Below are positions 9,507-20,702 of a stretch of 64,000 bases of DNA, piece by piece. A program made the translations under genes and the position numbers. How positions within the stretch are numbered: position 1 is the first letter of the stretch; each line of letters begins with the position of its first letter. Source of the stretch: Sphingomonas sp. ID1715 (GTDB taxonomy: Bacteria; Pseudomonadota; Alphaproteobacteria; Sphingomonadales; Sphingomonadaceae). The DNA is taken from assembly GCF_013044515.1 (NCBI RefSeq), contig NZ_JABEPR010000001.1:806001-870000 (forward strand), read 5' to 3'. The notes below the pieces were generated by a model. That model saw nothing but the letters and a program-made list of their open reading frames with translations. It made no database searches and was not told the origin of the DNA.

Positions 9507-10541
9507 TCACCCCCGCTCCCGACGCAGCAGCTCGGCCTTCCGCTCCAGCCCATAGGCATAGCCGCCCAAAGTCCCGTCGCTGCGAATGACCCGATGGCAG
9601 GGGATCAGCACCGCGACATTATTGTCGCCATTGGCGGTGCCCGCTGCCCGCACCGCGGCCGGACGCCCGACCGCAGCGGCAATCTGCGCATAGGTGCGCG
9701 TCTCGCCCGCCGGGATTCGCTGCAGCTCCCGCCAGACCGCCTGCTGAAAGGCGGTGCCATGAACGTCGAGCGGCAAGTCGTGGGGCGTGCCGGGCGCGTT
9801 CACCGCCGCCACGGCGCGCTGCACCAGCGCCGCCATCTCCGCCCCGCCATAGGCGATCTCCGCATTCGGGAAACGCCGGCTAAGCGCGGTCTCGTCCTCA
9901 TCGAACGACAGGCGGCAAATGCCCTTCTCGGTCGCGGCCACCAGCATGGTGCCGAGGTCGGTCTCGGCGGTCGCCCAGCGGATCGTCACGCCCGCGCCGC
10001 CGCTGCGCCAAGCGCTCGGCGTCATGCCGAGCCGGCGCCTGGCGTCCTCATAGAAGCGGCTGGGCCCCGAATAGCCGGCATCATAGATGGCGTCGGTCAC
10101 CCGCGCTTCCTGCGACAGGCCCCGCTCCATCTGGCCCGCCCGCCGCGCGCGTGCGTAGTCTGCCGGCGTGACGCCCGTCGCCCGCTTGAACAGCCGGTGG
10201 AAATGGAAGGGCGAATAGCCGACCGCCTCCGCCAGACGCTCGAGCGAAGGCGGTGCCTCGGCGGCGTCGATGAGCGCGATCGCCCGTTCGATGGCTTCGG
10301 CATCCCGCGCCACTTCATCCGGCTTGCAGCGCAGGCACGGCCGCAGCCCCGCCGCCGCGGCCTGGGCTCCGTCTGCGAAGAAGCGGACATTGTCGCGCTT
10401 TGGGTGCCGCGCGGCGCAACTCGGCCGGCAATAAATGCCGGTGGTCAGCACGCCGGTGACGAACTGCCCGTCAAGGCTCCGGTCGCGGCGCAGCACGGCT
10501 GCCCAGGCCTGATCGTCGTCCAGCTTGAATGCGGTGGCCAT
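9507..10541 (-). CDS. ada: Bifunctional Ada: DNA methylphosphotriester/O6-methylguanine methyltransferase and regulator
   Basis: Adaptive-response protein of 344 aa. The N-terminal zinc domain has C38, C42, C69 and C72 (TGIYCRPSC and PCLRCKPDE), where C38 accepts methyl groups from phosphotriesters. An AraC-type HTH follows (VGYSPFHFHRLFKR). The C-terminal suicide methyltransferase has the IPCHRV site with C315. Gene order with the DUF1203 gene, 3 bases upstream, suggests co-transcription. The stop is 4 bases beyond the convergent metallopeptidase stop. Confidence 0.96.
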   Translation of the reverse strand: MATAFKLDDDQAWAAVLRRDRSLDGQFVTGVLTTGIYCRPSCAARHPKRDNVRFFADGAQAAAAGLRPCLRCKPDEVARDAEAIERAIALIDAAEAPPSLERLAEAVGYSPFHFHRLFKRATGVTPADYARARRAGQMERGLSQEARVTDAIYDAGYSGPSRFYEDARRRLGMTPSAWRSGGAGVTIRWATAETDLGTMLVAATEKGICRLSFDEDETALSRRFPNAEIAYGGAEMAALVQRAVAAVNAPGTPHDLPLDVHGTAFQQAVWRELQRIPAGETRTYAQIAAAVGRPAAVRAAGTANGDNNVAVLIPCHRVIRSDGTLGGYAYGLERKAELLRRERG

Positions 10542-10544
10542 GGC

Positions 10545-10979
10545 TCAGTCTCTCACGATTCGCGCGGCAAAGCAGCCGGCCGCGGCATTATGGGCGTTGA
10601 TGAACGCGATCTCCGGCCTGTCGAGCATGGCCCTGATCGCAGGATCTATTGCCTCTCCGCTCGCCAATTCGGCAGCGCGAAGGTCGCCCGCCTCGTCGAA
10701 GCCGCGCAGGCTGATCGTGCGCGTCGCGAACACCGGCGGGAGGGCGTCTCGGTAGACGGCGACGCGCTCCGCCTGCTCGCGAACATAGACTGCGAAGCTG
10801 GCGCGGAACGGGCCGTCGCTGTCGTTCGACACATGGTTGAACAGCAGCACCGACTCGCCGATCTCGGCATCCTCGAGTGTGGCGCGGCATGGAAAGCCGG
10901 GCTTGTCGGTCGCCGTGACCCGCCGAGCCCCGCCGGTGCGGGCGAGCTGGGGGTCGAGTCCCTGGATCAGATAAGTCAC
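10545..10979 (-). CDS. DUF1203 family protein
   Basis: 144 aa, function unknown. It matches the DUF1203 pattern: PGFPCRATLEDAEIGESVLL, then VSNDSDGPFRASFAVYVRE, ending with a segment containing NAHNAAAGCFAARI. No signal peptide or membrane segment is visible. The GTG start gives MTYLIQGLDP, the usual short N-terminus; the longer open frame upstream runs through a repeat and is unlikely. It lies 3 bases upstream of ada, so it may belong to the alkylation response operon, though this is only positional evidence. Confidence 0.8.
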   Translation of the reverse strand: MTYLIQGLDPQLARTGGARRVTATDKPGFPCRATLEDAEIGESVLLFNHVSNDSDGPFRASFAVYVREQAERVAVYRDALPPVFATRTISLRGFDEAGDLRAAELASGEAIDPAIRAMLDRPEIAFINAHNAAAGCFAARIVRD

Positions 10980-11063
10980 TGCACGTCTCCTGTCGGGAGT
11001 GGACTTAGCCGCGGCCGATTCGCACCGCGTCCCGCACCTTGCGGTCAAAGTGCGGGCCAATTT

Positions 11064-11132
11064 GTTCCCCGGCGAAGGCCGGGGTCCAAGGATCGAGTAC
11101 CGAGCAGATGGATCCCGACCTTCGCCGAGGAC
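11064..11132. repeat. Dispersed palindromic repeat, family C
   Basis: Inverted arms gttccccggcgaaggccggg and a degenerate partner ending gaccttcgccgaggac. A near-perfect copy lies between atpG and atpD (14369-14427). It sits in the 285-base gap between the divergent DUF1203 gene and atpH. No clear promoter was recognised in the remainder of this gap. Confidence 0.8.
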
Positions 11133-11264
11133 CCAGCTCGGATGTCCGCGCACACCGCTTGCATCGCCCGCACCCCTTTGCTAACCGCGCCGCGACCTCG
11201 CCGGGTGCGTTTGCGCGCCCCTTTTGGCGTAGGGCCATTTCTCGTCTTGGAGGACATTTCACGC

Positions 11265-11819
11265 GTGGAGAATTCCGGCGGCATTGGGGCTAGCCTTTCG
11301 GGGCGCTACGCGACCGCGCTGTTCGAGCTCGCGCGCGAAGACAAGAAGATCGAAGCGGTGGAGCAGAGCCTGGCCAAGCTCCGCGCGACGCTCGACCAGT
11401 CCGAAGACTTTCGCACCCTGATCACGAGCCCGGTGCTGAGCCGCGAAGACGCGGCCAAGGGCGTGGCCGGGACCGCCAACGCGCTCGCGCTCGATCCCGT
11501 CACCACCAACTTCCTCGGCGTGCTCGCGCAAAACCGTCGGCTGGGCCAGCTGCCGATGGTGATTCGCAACTTCCGCACCCTCGCCGCCCGGCATCGCGGC
11601 GAGACGACGGCCGAAGTCACCTCCGCCCACCCGCTCGACGACGATCAGGTCGCCCAGCTGAAAAGCCAGCTGCGCCAACGGCTTGGCCGCGACGTCGCCG
11701 TTGAACTCAATGTCGATCCCACCATCTTGGGCGGGCTGGTCGTCCGCATCGGCTCCCAGATGATCGACAGTTCCATCCGCACCCGTCTGAACTCCCTCGC
11801 GCACGCGATGAAAGGCTGA
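11265..11819 (+). CDS. atpH: ATP synthase F1 delta subunit
   Basis: 184-aa stator subunit linking F1 to the F0 b subunits. It begins [14 protein letters not shown], which is the conserved delta N-terminus, and ends with [20 protein letters not shown], the family signature. The GTG at 11265 follows ggagg at 11249-11253. First gene of atpHAGDC; the F0 genes are not nearby, as is usual in alphaproteobacteria. Confidence 0.96.
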   Translation: MENSGGIGASLSGRYATALFELAREDKKIEAVEQSLAKLRATLDQSEDFRTLITSPVLSREDAAKGVAGTANALALDPVTTNFLGVLAQNRRLGQLPMVIRNFRTLAARHRGETTAEVTSAHPLDDDQVAQLKSQLRQRLGRDVAVELNVDPTILGGLVVRIGSQMIDSSIRTRLNSLAHAMKG

Positions 11820-11830
11820 AGGCTTACACA

Positions 11831-13360
<1,530 letters not shown>

Positions 13361-13370
13361 ACACGAAGCC

Positions 13371-13450
13371 GTCATCCCGAACTTGTTTCGGGACAAGGCA
13401 TCCGGTGATCCGTCGCTGGAAAGCTTGTCCTGAAACAAGTTCAGGATGAC
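13371..13450. repeat. Dispersed palindromic repeat, family B, between atpA and atpG
   Basis: Inverted repeat: gtcatcccgaacttgtttcg on the left and the complement aaacaagttcaggatgac on the right, with a central region containing ggtgatccgtcgctgg. A second copy is at 35369-35448. It fills most of the atpA-atpG gap. Confidence 0.9.
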
Positions 13451-13469
13451 GATCAGAGGGTAAGACAAG

Positions 13470-14354
13470 TTGGCCAGCCTCAAGGCTCTGAAGATCCGCA
13501 TCGGCTCGGTGAAGTCGACGCAGAAGATCACCCGGGCGATGAAGACCGTCGCCGCGGCGAAGCTGCGCCGTGCGCAGGACGCGGCGGTGGCGGGGCGCCC
13601 CTATGCCGAGCGGCTGGCGGCGGTGATGGCGTCGCTCGCCTCCAAGGTGACGATCAGCGCCTCTTCACCCAAGCTGCTGGCCGGCACCGGGAAGCAGGAC
13701 ACGCACCTGATCGTGCTCGCCACGTCGGAGCGCGGCTTGGCCGGCGGCTTCAACACCAATATCATCCGCGCAGCGCGCCGGACGGCGGACGATCTGATCG
13801 CACAGGGCAAGACGGTCCGCTTCTACATCGCCGGCCGCAAAGGCCGCGCCGCCGTCAACCGCTTCTATCCCAAACTTACCCTCGCCGACCGGGACATGAG
13901 CCAGGCCAAAACCGCCCGGTTCGAGGACGCCCAGGCGATCGCGCAGGACCTGATCGCCCGCTACGAAGCTGGCGAGTTCGACGTCGCGTACCTGTTCTTT
14001 TCCAAGTTCCAGTCGGCGCTGGTGCAGGAGCCGACCGGCAAGCAGATCATCCCGGTCCCGCTCGACGCGTCGGCGTCGACGTCTGCAACTTCGGCTGGCG
14101 CTGCCGTCAGCTATGAGCCGGACGAGGAGGCGATCCTCGCCGACCTGCTGCCCAAGAACATCGCGATCCAGATCTACAGCGCGCTGCTGGAAAATCAGGC
14201 CGGCTTCTACGGCTCGCAGATGACCGCGATGGACAATGCGACGCGCAACGCCGGCGACATGATCAACCGGCTGACCATCCAGTATAACCGCACCCGCCAG
14301 GCGGCGATCACGACGGAGCTGGTGGAGATTATTTCGGGCGCAGAGGCGCTCTAG
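13470..14354 (+). CDS. atpG: ATP synthase F1 gamma subunit
   Basis: 294-aa central rotor stalk. It starts with TTG (MASLKALKIRIGSVKSTQKI), preceded by gaggg. The N-terminal ITRAMKTVAAAKLRRA helix and the C-terminal helix ENQAGFYGSQMTAMDNATRNA are the coiled-coil shaft, both conserved. Length is normal. Confidence 0.97.
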   Translation: MASLKALKIRIGSVKSTQKITRAMKTVAAAKLRRAQDAAVAGRPYAERLAAVMASLASKVTISASSPKLLAGTGKQDTHLIVLATSERGLAGGFNTNIIRAARRTADDLIAQGKTVRFYIAGRKGRAAVNRFYPKLTLADRDMSQAKTARFEDAQAIAQDLIARYEAGEFDVAYLFFSKFQSALVQEPTGKQIIPVPLDASASTSATSAGAAVSYEPDEEAILADLLPKNIAIQIYSALLENQAGFYGSQMTAMDNATRNAGDMINRLTIQYNRTRQAAITTELVEIISGAEAL

Positions 14355-14359
14355 TTTGA

Positions 14360-15922
<1,563 letters not shown>

Positions 15923-15928
15923 CCGCCA

Positions 15929-16043
15929 AAGCCCCTCCCCTTCAGGGGAGGGGTTGGGGTGGGGCAAAGTCGGCGGGTAGTCTCCGACCGTGTCGCCACT
16001 CCGGACACCCCCACCCCAACCCCTCCCCTGAAGGGGAGGGGCT
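15929..16043. repeat. REP pair (empty form of the DUF559-associated element) between atpD and atpC
   Basis: Left arm 15929-15966 is identical to the left arm of the element at 22356, and right arm 16009-16043 is its complement over 35 bases. Each arm is itself a hairpin (cccctcccc / ggggagggg). The 42-base interior has no gene. It starts 6 bases after the atpD stop and ends next to the agga ribosome site of atpC. Confidence 0.92.
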
Positions 16044-16055
16044 AGGAAAAAGCCG

Positions 16056-16319
16056 ATGCCCCTGCACTTCGAACTCGTGACTCCCGAAAAGCTCGTCCGC
16101 TCCGAGGACGTGTATATGGTGACCGTGCCCGGCACCGAGGGCGACTTCGGCGTGCTGCAGGGCCATGCGCCGCTGGTTTCGACGCTGCGTGACGGCGAGC
16201 TGCTGGTGGTGCCCTCCCAGGGTGCCGCCCCGACCGCGATTCGGGTGACCGGCGGCTTTGCCGAGGTAAGCGAGAGCGGCCTGACGATCCTCGCCGAGCA
16301 GGTCGGGACCGCGGCCTGA
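16056..16319 (+). CDS. atpC: ATP synthase F1 epsilon subunit
   Basis: 87 aa; contains the beta-sandwich domain ([36 protein letters not shown]) but ends at residue 87, so the C-terminal helical hairpin of the longer E. coli type (about 138 aa) is absent. Short epsilon subunits are common in this order of bacteria. Last gene of the operon. Confidence 0.93.
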   Translation: MPLHFELVTPEKLVRSEDVYMVTVPGTEGDFGVLQGHAPLVSTLRDGELLVVPSQGAAPTAIRVTGGFAEVSESGLTILAEQVGTAA

Positions 16320-16327
16320 ACGCCTGC

Positions 16328-16345
16328 CGCTACGGCGCCGTAGCG
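16328..16345. other. Perfect 18-base palindrome downstream of atpC
   Basis: cgctacggcgccgtagcg is a perfect 18-base palindrome 8 bases after the atpC stop. There is no loop and no T-run, so it is not a standard terminator; an operator or chance palindrome is possible. Confidence 0.4.
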
Positions 16346-16449
16346 TCATCGCGGAGGCGATTAAGTCTATGAAATGACTCGTTTTCTGCCGTTGGCAGCA
16401 GCCGCGGCGGGCGTTAACCATCGCCTCCCAAAAAAGGAGAGGATGGGTC

Positions 16450-17433
16450 ATGCACAAGACAATCGGGCTCGTATTTGCTGCGGCTACCCTGGCGGCTGCC
16501 GCACCGGCGCACACGGCGACTGGCAACCCCAACAACTACAGCGCGCTCTACGTCTTCGGCGACAGCCTGGTCGATGCGGGTAACATCTCCGCCCTGACAC
16601 GCGGTGCCACGCCGAACGCTTCGCTCGGCTATTTCAACGGGCGCTTCACCAACGGCTATAACTATGTCGATTACATCAACTATCAGCTGTTCGGCAGCGG
16701 GACCAAGGCGTCGCTGACGGGCGGCAACAACTTCGCATTCGGCGGTGCGCGGATCGTCACTGACGCGAAGGATGCGATCCCGGACATCAATCCGCAGATC
16801 GGCGCCTATGTCGCGGCGAAGGGCCCGGTGGCCGATCCGAACGCGCTCTATATCCTGAACGCCGGCGGCAACGACATTTTCGCGCTCGGCCGCTTTGCCG
16901 GCGGCGATCCGACCCAGTTGCTGCCCTTCACCAACCCAGCCGACTATATCAACGCGATCGTGAACCAGTATGTCGGCGCGGTGCAGACGCTGAACAGCCT
17001 CGGCGCGCGCAACATCCTGATCACCGGCATCCCGAACGCGACAGTGCCGCTGGCCGTGCAGATCGACGCCCAGCTACAGGCCGCACTGAACGGGCTCACG
17101 CTCGCGCCGGGCACCGAGCTTTACCGGTTCAGCTATATCGACTTCTTCAACCGCGTTGCGACCGATCCCGGCTCGCTCGGGCTGCCGGCGCTGCGCACCG
17201 ACAAGAGCTGCATCGAGCTGCGCGCCCAGGCGACCGGCTGCGCCGGCATCTTCTCGTTCGACGGCACCCACCCGACGGCGGCGGTGCAGAGCGCGCTGTT
17301 CCGGGATATCGTCCGCCAGTTCGGCGTGTCCGGCGTGCCGGAACCGGCCAACTGGGGGCTGATGATCGCGGGCTTCGCCCTGGCCGGCGTAGCGGTCAGG
17401 CGTCGGAGCGCAGGGCCGGCGCTAGCCGCCTGA
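16450..17433 (+). CDS. Exported SGNH/GDSL hydrolase with PEP-CTERM anchor
   Basis: 327 aa. A signal peptide (VFAAATLAAAAPAHTA) is followed by the block I serine motif YVFGDSLVDAGN and the Asp/His block SFDGTHPT near the C-terminus, typical of GDSL esterases/lipases. The C-terminus is a PEP-CTERM sorting signal: PEPANWGLMIAGFALAG and a final RRRS cluster. Such signals are processed by an exosortase, which is not in this window. A ggagagg site precedes the ATG. The natural substrate is unknown. Confidence 0.9.
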   Translation: MHKTIGLVFAAATLAAAAPAHTATGNPNNYSALYVFGDSLVDAGNISALTRGATPNASLGYFNGRFTNGYNYVDYINYQLFGSGTKASLTGGNNFAFGGARIVTDAKDAIPDINPQIGAYVAAKGPVADPNALYILNAGGNDIFALGRFAGGDPTQLLPFTNPADYINAIVNQYVGAVQTLNSLGARNILITGIPNATVPLAVQIDAQLQAALNGLTLAPGTELYRFSYIDFFNRVATDPGSLGLPALRTDKSCIELRAQATGCAGIFSFDGTHPTAAVQSALFRDIVRQFGVSGVPEPANWGLMIAGFALAGVAVRRRSAGPALAA

Positions 17434-17535
17434 AGCGAGCATGGAGTGGCGGGCCATCTGCGCCCGCCGCTCCGCCGATTAGCACTCTGTCAAAGTTTCG
17501 CGCCTATTCACCTCGCCCGAGGAGTAGGCGTAGCA

Positions 17536-19017
17536 ATGAGCGCATTCGGCAAGCGTGGCGGTATCGGCAGCAATGGTGCGCGCCCGACCTTCGGTGTCGC
17601 GCGCCCGATGCAGGCGAGCCCGATCCCCGTCCGCGAGCCAGCGCCCGAACCTTTCGCCGAAGCGGAACCGGTCGCGCCGCCGCTCGATGCGATGGCACGC
17701 CTGGCCGAGCGCCAGGCGGCGTCGGGCGAGGCCGGCAGCTCCAAGCTCGAAGGCTTTGAGTCTTCCGTTCACAAGATCAAGGAGCAGGTGCTCCCCCGCC
17801 TGCTCGAACGCGTCGATCCCGAGGCCGCCGCGTCGCTCAGCAAGGACGAGCTGGCCGAGGAATTCTCGCCGATCATCGGCGAGGTGCTCGCCGAGCTGAA
17901 GATCACGCTCAACCGGCGCGAGCAGTTCGCGCTCGAAAAGGTGCTGATCGACGAGCTGCTCGGCCTCGGGCCGCTCGAGGAATTGCTGGCCGACCCGGAC
18001 GTGTCCGACATCATGGTCAATGGCCCGCAGCAGACCTATATCGAGCGAAAGGGCAAGCTCGAGATCGCCGGCATCCAGTTTCGCGACGAAGAGCATCTGT
18101 TCCAGATCGCGCAGCGCATCGTGAACCAGGTCGGCCGCCGCGTCGACCAGACCACGCCGCTTGCCGACGCGCGCCTGAAAGACGGCAGCCGCGTCAACGT
18201 GATCGTGCCACCACTGTCGCTGCGCGGCACCGCCATCTCGATCCGCAAATTCTCCGCCAAGCCGATCACGCTCGACATGATGGCGAAGTTCGGGTCGATG
18301 TCCGAAAAGATGGCGACGGCGCTGAAGATCGCAGGCGCGAGCCGCTTCAACATCGTCATCTCCGGCGGTACCGGCTCGGGCAAGACCACGATGCTCAATG
18401 CCTTGTCGAAGATGATCGACCCGGGCGAGCGCGTCATCACGATCGAAGACGCGGCCGAGCTTCGTCTGCAGCAGCCGCACTGGCTGCCGCTCGAAACCCG
18501 CCCGGCCAACCTTGAAGGACAGGGCGCGATCACGATCCGCGACCTGGTCATCAACGCGCTGCGTATGCGCCCGGACCGCATCATCCTCGGCGAAATCCGC
18601 GGCGCCGAGTGCTTCGACATGCTCGCGGCCATGAACACCGGCCACGACGGCTCGATGTGTACGCTTCACTCCAACTCTCCACGCGAATGCCTGGCGCGTA
18701 TGGAGAACATGGTGATGATGTCGGACATCAAGGTGCCGAAGGAAGCCATCAGCCGTCAGATCGCCGACTCCGTCGACCTGATCGTGCAGGTGAAGCGCCT
18801 GCGCGACGGTTCCCGCCGCGTTACCAACGTCACCGAAGTGATCGGCATGGAAGGCCCGGTGATCGTCACCCAGGAGCTGTTCAAGTTCGAGTATCTGGAC
18901 GAATCCGCCGACGGCAAGATCATCGGCGAATATCGCTCCTCGGGTCTCCGCCCCTACACGCTCGACAAGGCCAAGCAGTTCGGCTTCGACCAGGCTTTCC
19001 TGGAAGCCTGCCTCTAA
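17536..19017 (+). CDS. cpaF: Type II/IV secretion (Tad/Flp pilus) ATPase CpaF
   Basis: 493-aa cytoplasmic assembly ATPase. Walker A is SGGTGSGKTTMLNAL, the Asp box reads TIEDAAELRLQQPHW, Walker B lies at RIILGEIRGAECFDML, and the His box is GSMCTLHSNSP. The first 70 residues are low-complexity and Pro-rich. The ATG at 17536 is the first good start after the upstream gap. Other tad/cpa genes are not adjacent, so the pilus locus is probably elsewhere or this copy is isolated. Confidence 0.95.
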   Translation: MSAFGKRGGIGSNGARPTFGVARPMQASPIPVREPAPEPFAEAEPVAPPLDAMARLAERQAASGEAGSSKLEGFESSVHKIKEQVLPRLLERVDPEAAASLSKDELAEEFSPIIGEVLAELKITLNRREQFALEKVLIDELLGLGPLEELLADPDVSDIMVNGPQQTYIERKGKLEIAGIQFRDEEHLFQIAQRIVNQVGRRVDQTTPLADARLKDGSRVNVIVPPLSLRGTAISIRKFSAKPITLDMMAKFGSMSEKMATALKIAGASRFNIVISGGTGSGKTTMLNALSKMIDPGERVITIEDAAELRLQQPHWLPLETRPANLEGQGAITIRDLVINALRMRPDRIILGEIRGAECFDMLAAMNTGHDGSMCTLHSNSPRECLARMENMVMMSDIKVPKEAISRQIADSVDLIVQVKRLRDGSRRVTNVTEVIGMEGPVIVTQELFKFEYLDESADGKIIGEYRSSGLRPYTLDKAKQFGFDQAFLEACL

Positions 19018-19021
19018 GGCT

Positions 19022-19624
19022 TCAATCGAAGATCCATTCGAGGATTGCGGACGTCACGCAGAAGCCGGTGCCGAACACGGCACCTGCCGCAGCGCCGACC
19101 CCTGCGCCCGCGCCTGCGCCAGCCGGAGTCATCGTGCCGAAGCCGCCGATGACCGCGCCGGCACCGCCGGCGGCGCCGGCGAAATCGGAAATACAGCCGA
19201 TCACTTCCGGCGCCCCCATCGCGACGGCGCCTCCGGCCGGACCCGGAGCGGCAAAGCCGTCCAGGTCGAGCTGATGCATCGGTCCAAGGTCCTGCAGCGC
19301 GCGCGCCAGCGACGGCACCTCGCTGGCGCCTTGGCCTTCACTCCCCTTTTGCTGCCTGGGATCGGGCAAGGCGATCCGCTCGGGCGCCTTGCCATTGACG
19401 CTCAGCCGGTAGCTGTCCGGATCGGCGCTGCACCGGTCTTTGCCGCTCAAGCTCCAACTCAGACGAACCGATTCGCCTGCATCGGGCAGAGCGAGCGCGA
19501 AGAAGCGGTGCTTGCCGTCTCCCTTGGTGTCTTCGCCGAGCGACACATGCAGCTGGCGGCCGTCGCGCAATTCGATCACGGCGGCGCTGGTCTGGCGGAC
19601 GGCGCGTGCCCTTGGCTTCAACAT
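19022..19624 (-). CDS. Unknown protein with Gly/Ala-rich hydrophobic C-terminal tail (third gene of cassette)
   Basis: 200 aa, not recognised. Residues 1-100 look like a beta-rich domain (AAVIELRDGRQLHVSLGED, SYRLSVNGKAPERIALP). Residues about 125-200 are a Gly/Ala-rich, GxxxG-like hydrophobic stretch (AGAGAGAGVGAAAGAVFGTG) with two cysteines, ending in a short acidic-aromatic tail. The tail resembles membrane-inserting peptides or bacteriocin-like sequences in composition only. The ATG overlaps the TGA of the upstream Cys-rich gene by 7 bases, so the two are coupled. The end is 4 bases from the convergent cpaF stop. It could be a structural protein of a peptide system; function is unknown. 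Confidence 0.7.
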   Translation of the reverse strand: MLKPRARAVRQTSAAVIELRDGRQLHVSLGEDTKGDGKHRFFALALPDAGESVRLSWSLSGKDRCSADPDSYRLSVNGKAPERIALPDPRQQKGSEGQGASEVPSLARALQDLGPMHQLDLDGFAAPGPAGGAVAMGAPEVIGCISDFAGAAGGAGAVIGGFGTMTPAGAGAGAGVGAAAGAVFGTGFCVTSAILEWIFD

Positions 19625-20049
19625 GCGAAGGCTCCCTGGCTCGGAGGGGTCATGGCTGCCTGATAGGCGCGCGTTTCGTTCATGCTTTGAGTGACGATTT
19701 GCGGGCAGCGCAGGCACGCGGCCTTGCCTTCCTGCGCCCACCAGCGGCATTGCCCCCTGATGCTGCAGGCGGGCGGCCGGGCGACCGCGGGATCGAGCAG
19801 GCTGACGATCCGCCTCACCAACGTGCAGTCCGCGCCGTCATAGTGACGGCAGGCATTGCCGCCGCACGGGGCGGAAGTCCGCGCGACTTCTTCGAGCGTG
19901 ACGGGCGCGGCGGCGCGCTTCAGGTCTTCGGTAACCGGAACCGGTTCGGCCAGATAGGCGACCCTCGGGCGGTCGGCGTCACCGCCGACCAGGCCAAAGG
20001 CCCGCGCGCCGGCAGCATCGGCCGACGCGCTGGGACACAGCGCATCCAT
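19618..20049 (-). CDS. Cys-rich small protein, possible metal or Fe-S binder (second gene of cassette)
   Basis: 143 aa with nine cysteines, most in the C-terminal half: CGGNAC, a third in GADCTLVRR, then PACSIRGQCRWWAQEGK followed by AACLRCPQIVT, and a final C-terminal Cys. The spacing and invariant-looking CRWW...CLRCPQ block suggest a metal or iron-sulfur site, but no named family was recognised. A strong aggag site precedes the ATG at 20049. It overlaps the downstream gene by 7 bases and is 55 bases from the upstream gene, so all three are probably one operon. Confidence 0.75.
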   Translation of the reverse strand: MDALCPSASADAAGARAFGLVGGDADRPRVAYLAEPVPVTEDLKRAAAPVTLEEVARTSAPCGGNACRHYDGADCTLVRRIVSLLDPAVARPPACSIRGQCRWWAQEGKAACLRCPQIVTQSMNETRAYQAAMTPPSQGAFAC

Positions 20050-20104
20050 TGGATTTCTCCTGTTGGAGGAAAAAGGGCCGGCCATGCCGGCCCCTCCCCG
20101 TCAG

Positions 20105-20365
20105 CTAGAAGGGCTGCTGATCCTTGATCGTGCCGGGATCGAAGGGTCCCCCGCCCGGACCGAATGGCCCGTCGCCGATGATCCAGCCCGCCCAGATCCA
20201 CGGCCGCCAGTCGATCACGCCGCCGGCGCCGGGGCGCTTGCGCGCTTCGATCGCCCGCAGGATGCCGCCGGACAGCGCCGTGCTGAAGTCGGCCACGGTA
20301 ATGGCCTCGGCCCGGCTCAAGTCCTCACGCTGTACTTTCGCTGCTTCGATGCTCTCGTTCATCAT
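20105..20365 (-). CDS. Small leader/tail protein, possible peptide precursor (first gene of cassette)
   Basis: 86 aa, not recognised. The N-terminal half is charged and helical (AAKVQREDLSRAEAITVADF, then GGILRAIEARKRP), resembling a leader. The C-terminal part is quite different: aromatic and Gly/Pro-rich (DWRPWIWAGWIIGDG, PFGPGGGPFDPG). A leader followed by a distinct core-like tail is seen in precursors of ribosomally made modified peptides, but no modifying enzyme of a known class lies beside it. aggag at 20372-20376 (minus strand) and two tandem ATGs support the start. Confidence 0.7.
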   Translation of the reverse strand: MMNESIEAAKVQREDLSRAEAITVADFSTALSGGILRAIEARKRPGAGGVIDWRPWIWAGWIIGDGPFGPGGGPFDPGTIKDQQPF

Positions 20366-20702
20366 ACTAGGCTCCTGATTCGAGCAAGCGAGCACACTTC
20401 CGCGAGTTGCGAAGCAATAGCCCGCAAGCTTGTTTACGCCGATGTCAGTTGCCAGTGTCCGATCGTTTGCTTCTCAAGTGAACTAAACCACTTGGCCGGA
20501 CATCTACCCGAAGCGACTCGACTATACGTGACTTCACCTATGTTGGCAATCATCGCCGATCCGAGACGGCCCTTCTGGAAGCCGTAAACGCCCTAGCCTC
20601 CCCCTTCGCGACACGATAAGCCTGCGCCGCGACACGGGAATCGGCAAAGCCGGAGCCGTGCGCACGGGGCGCGCGCACCAGTTTTCCGCGACGGGGGGAA
20701 TA
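20366..20702. other. Divergent intergenic region (337 bases)
   Basis: Lies between the divergent small cassette and acetolactate synthase genes and is more AT-rich than its surroundings around 20420-20560. It should carry promoters for both directions. No repeat of the families seen elsewhere, RNA gene or convincing operator was identified in it. Confidence 0.5.
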
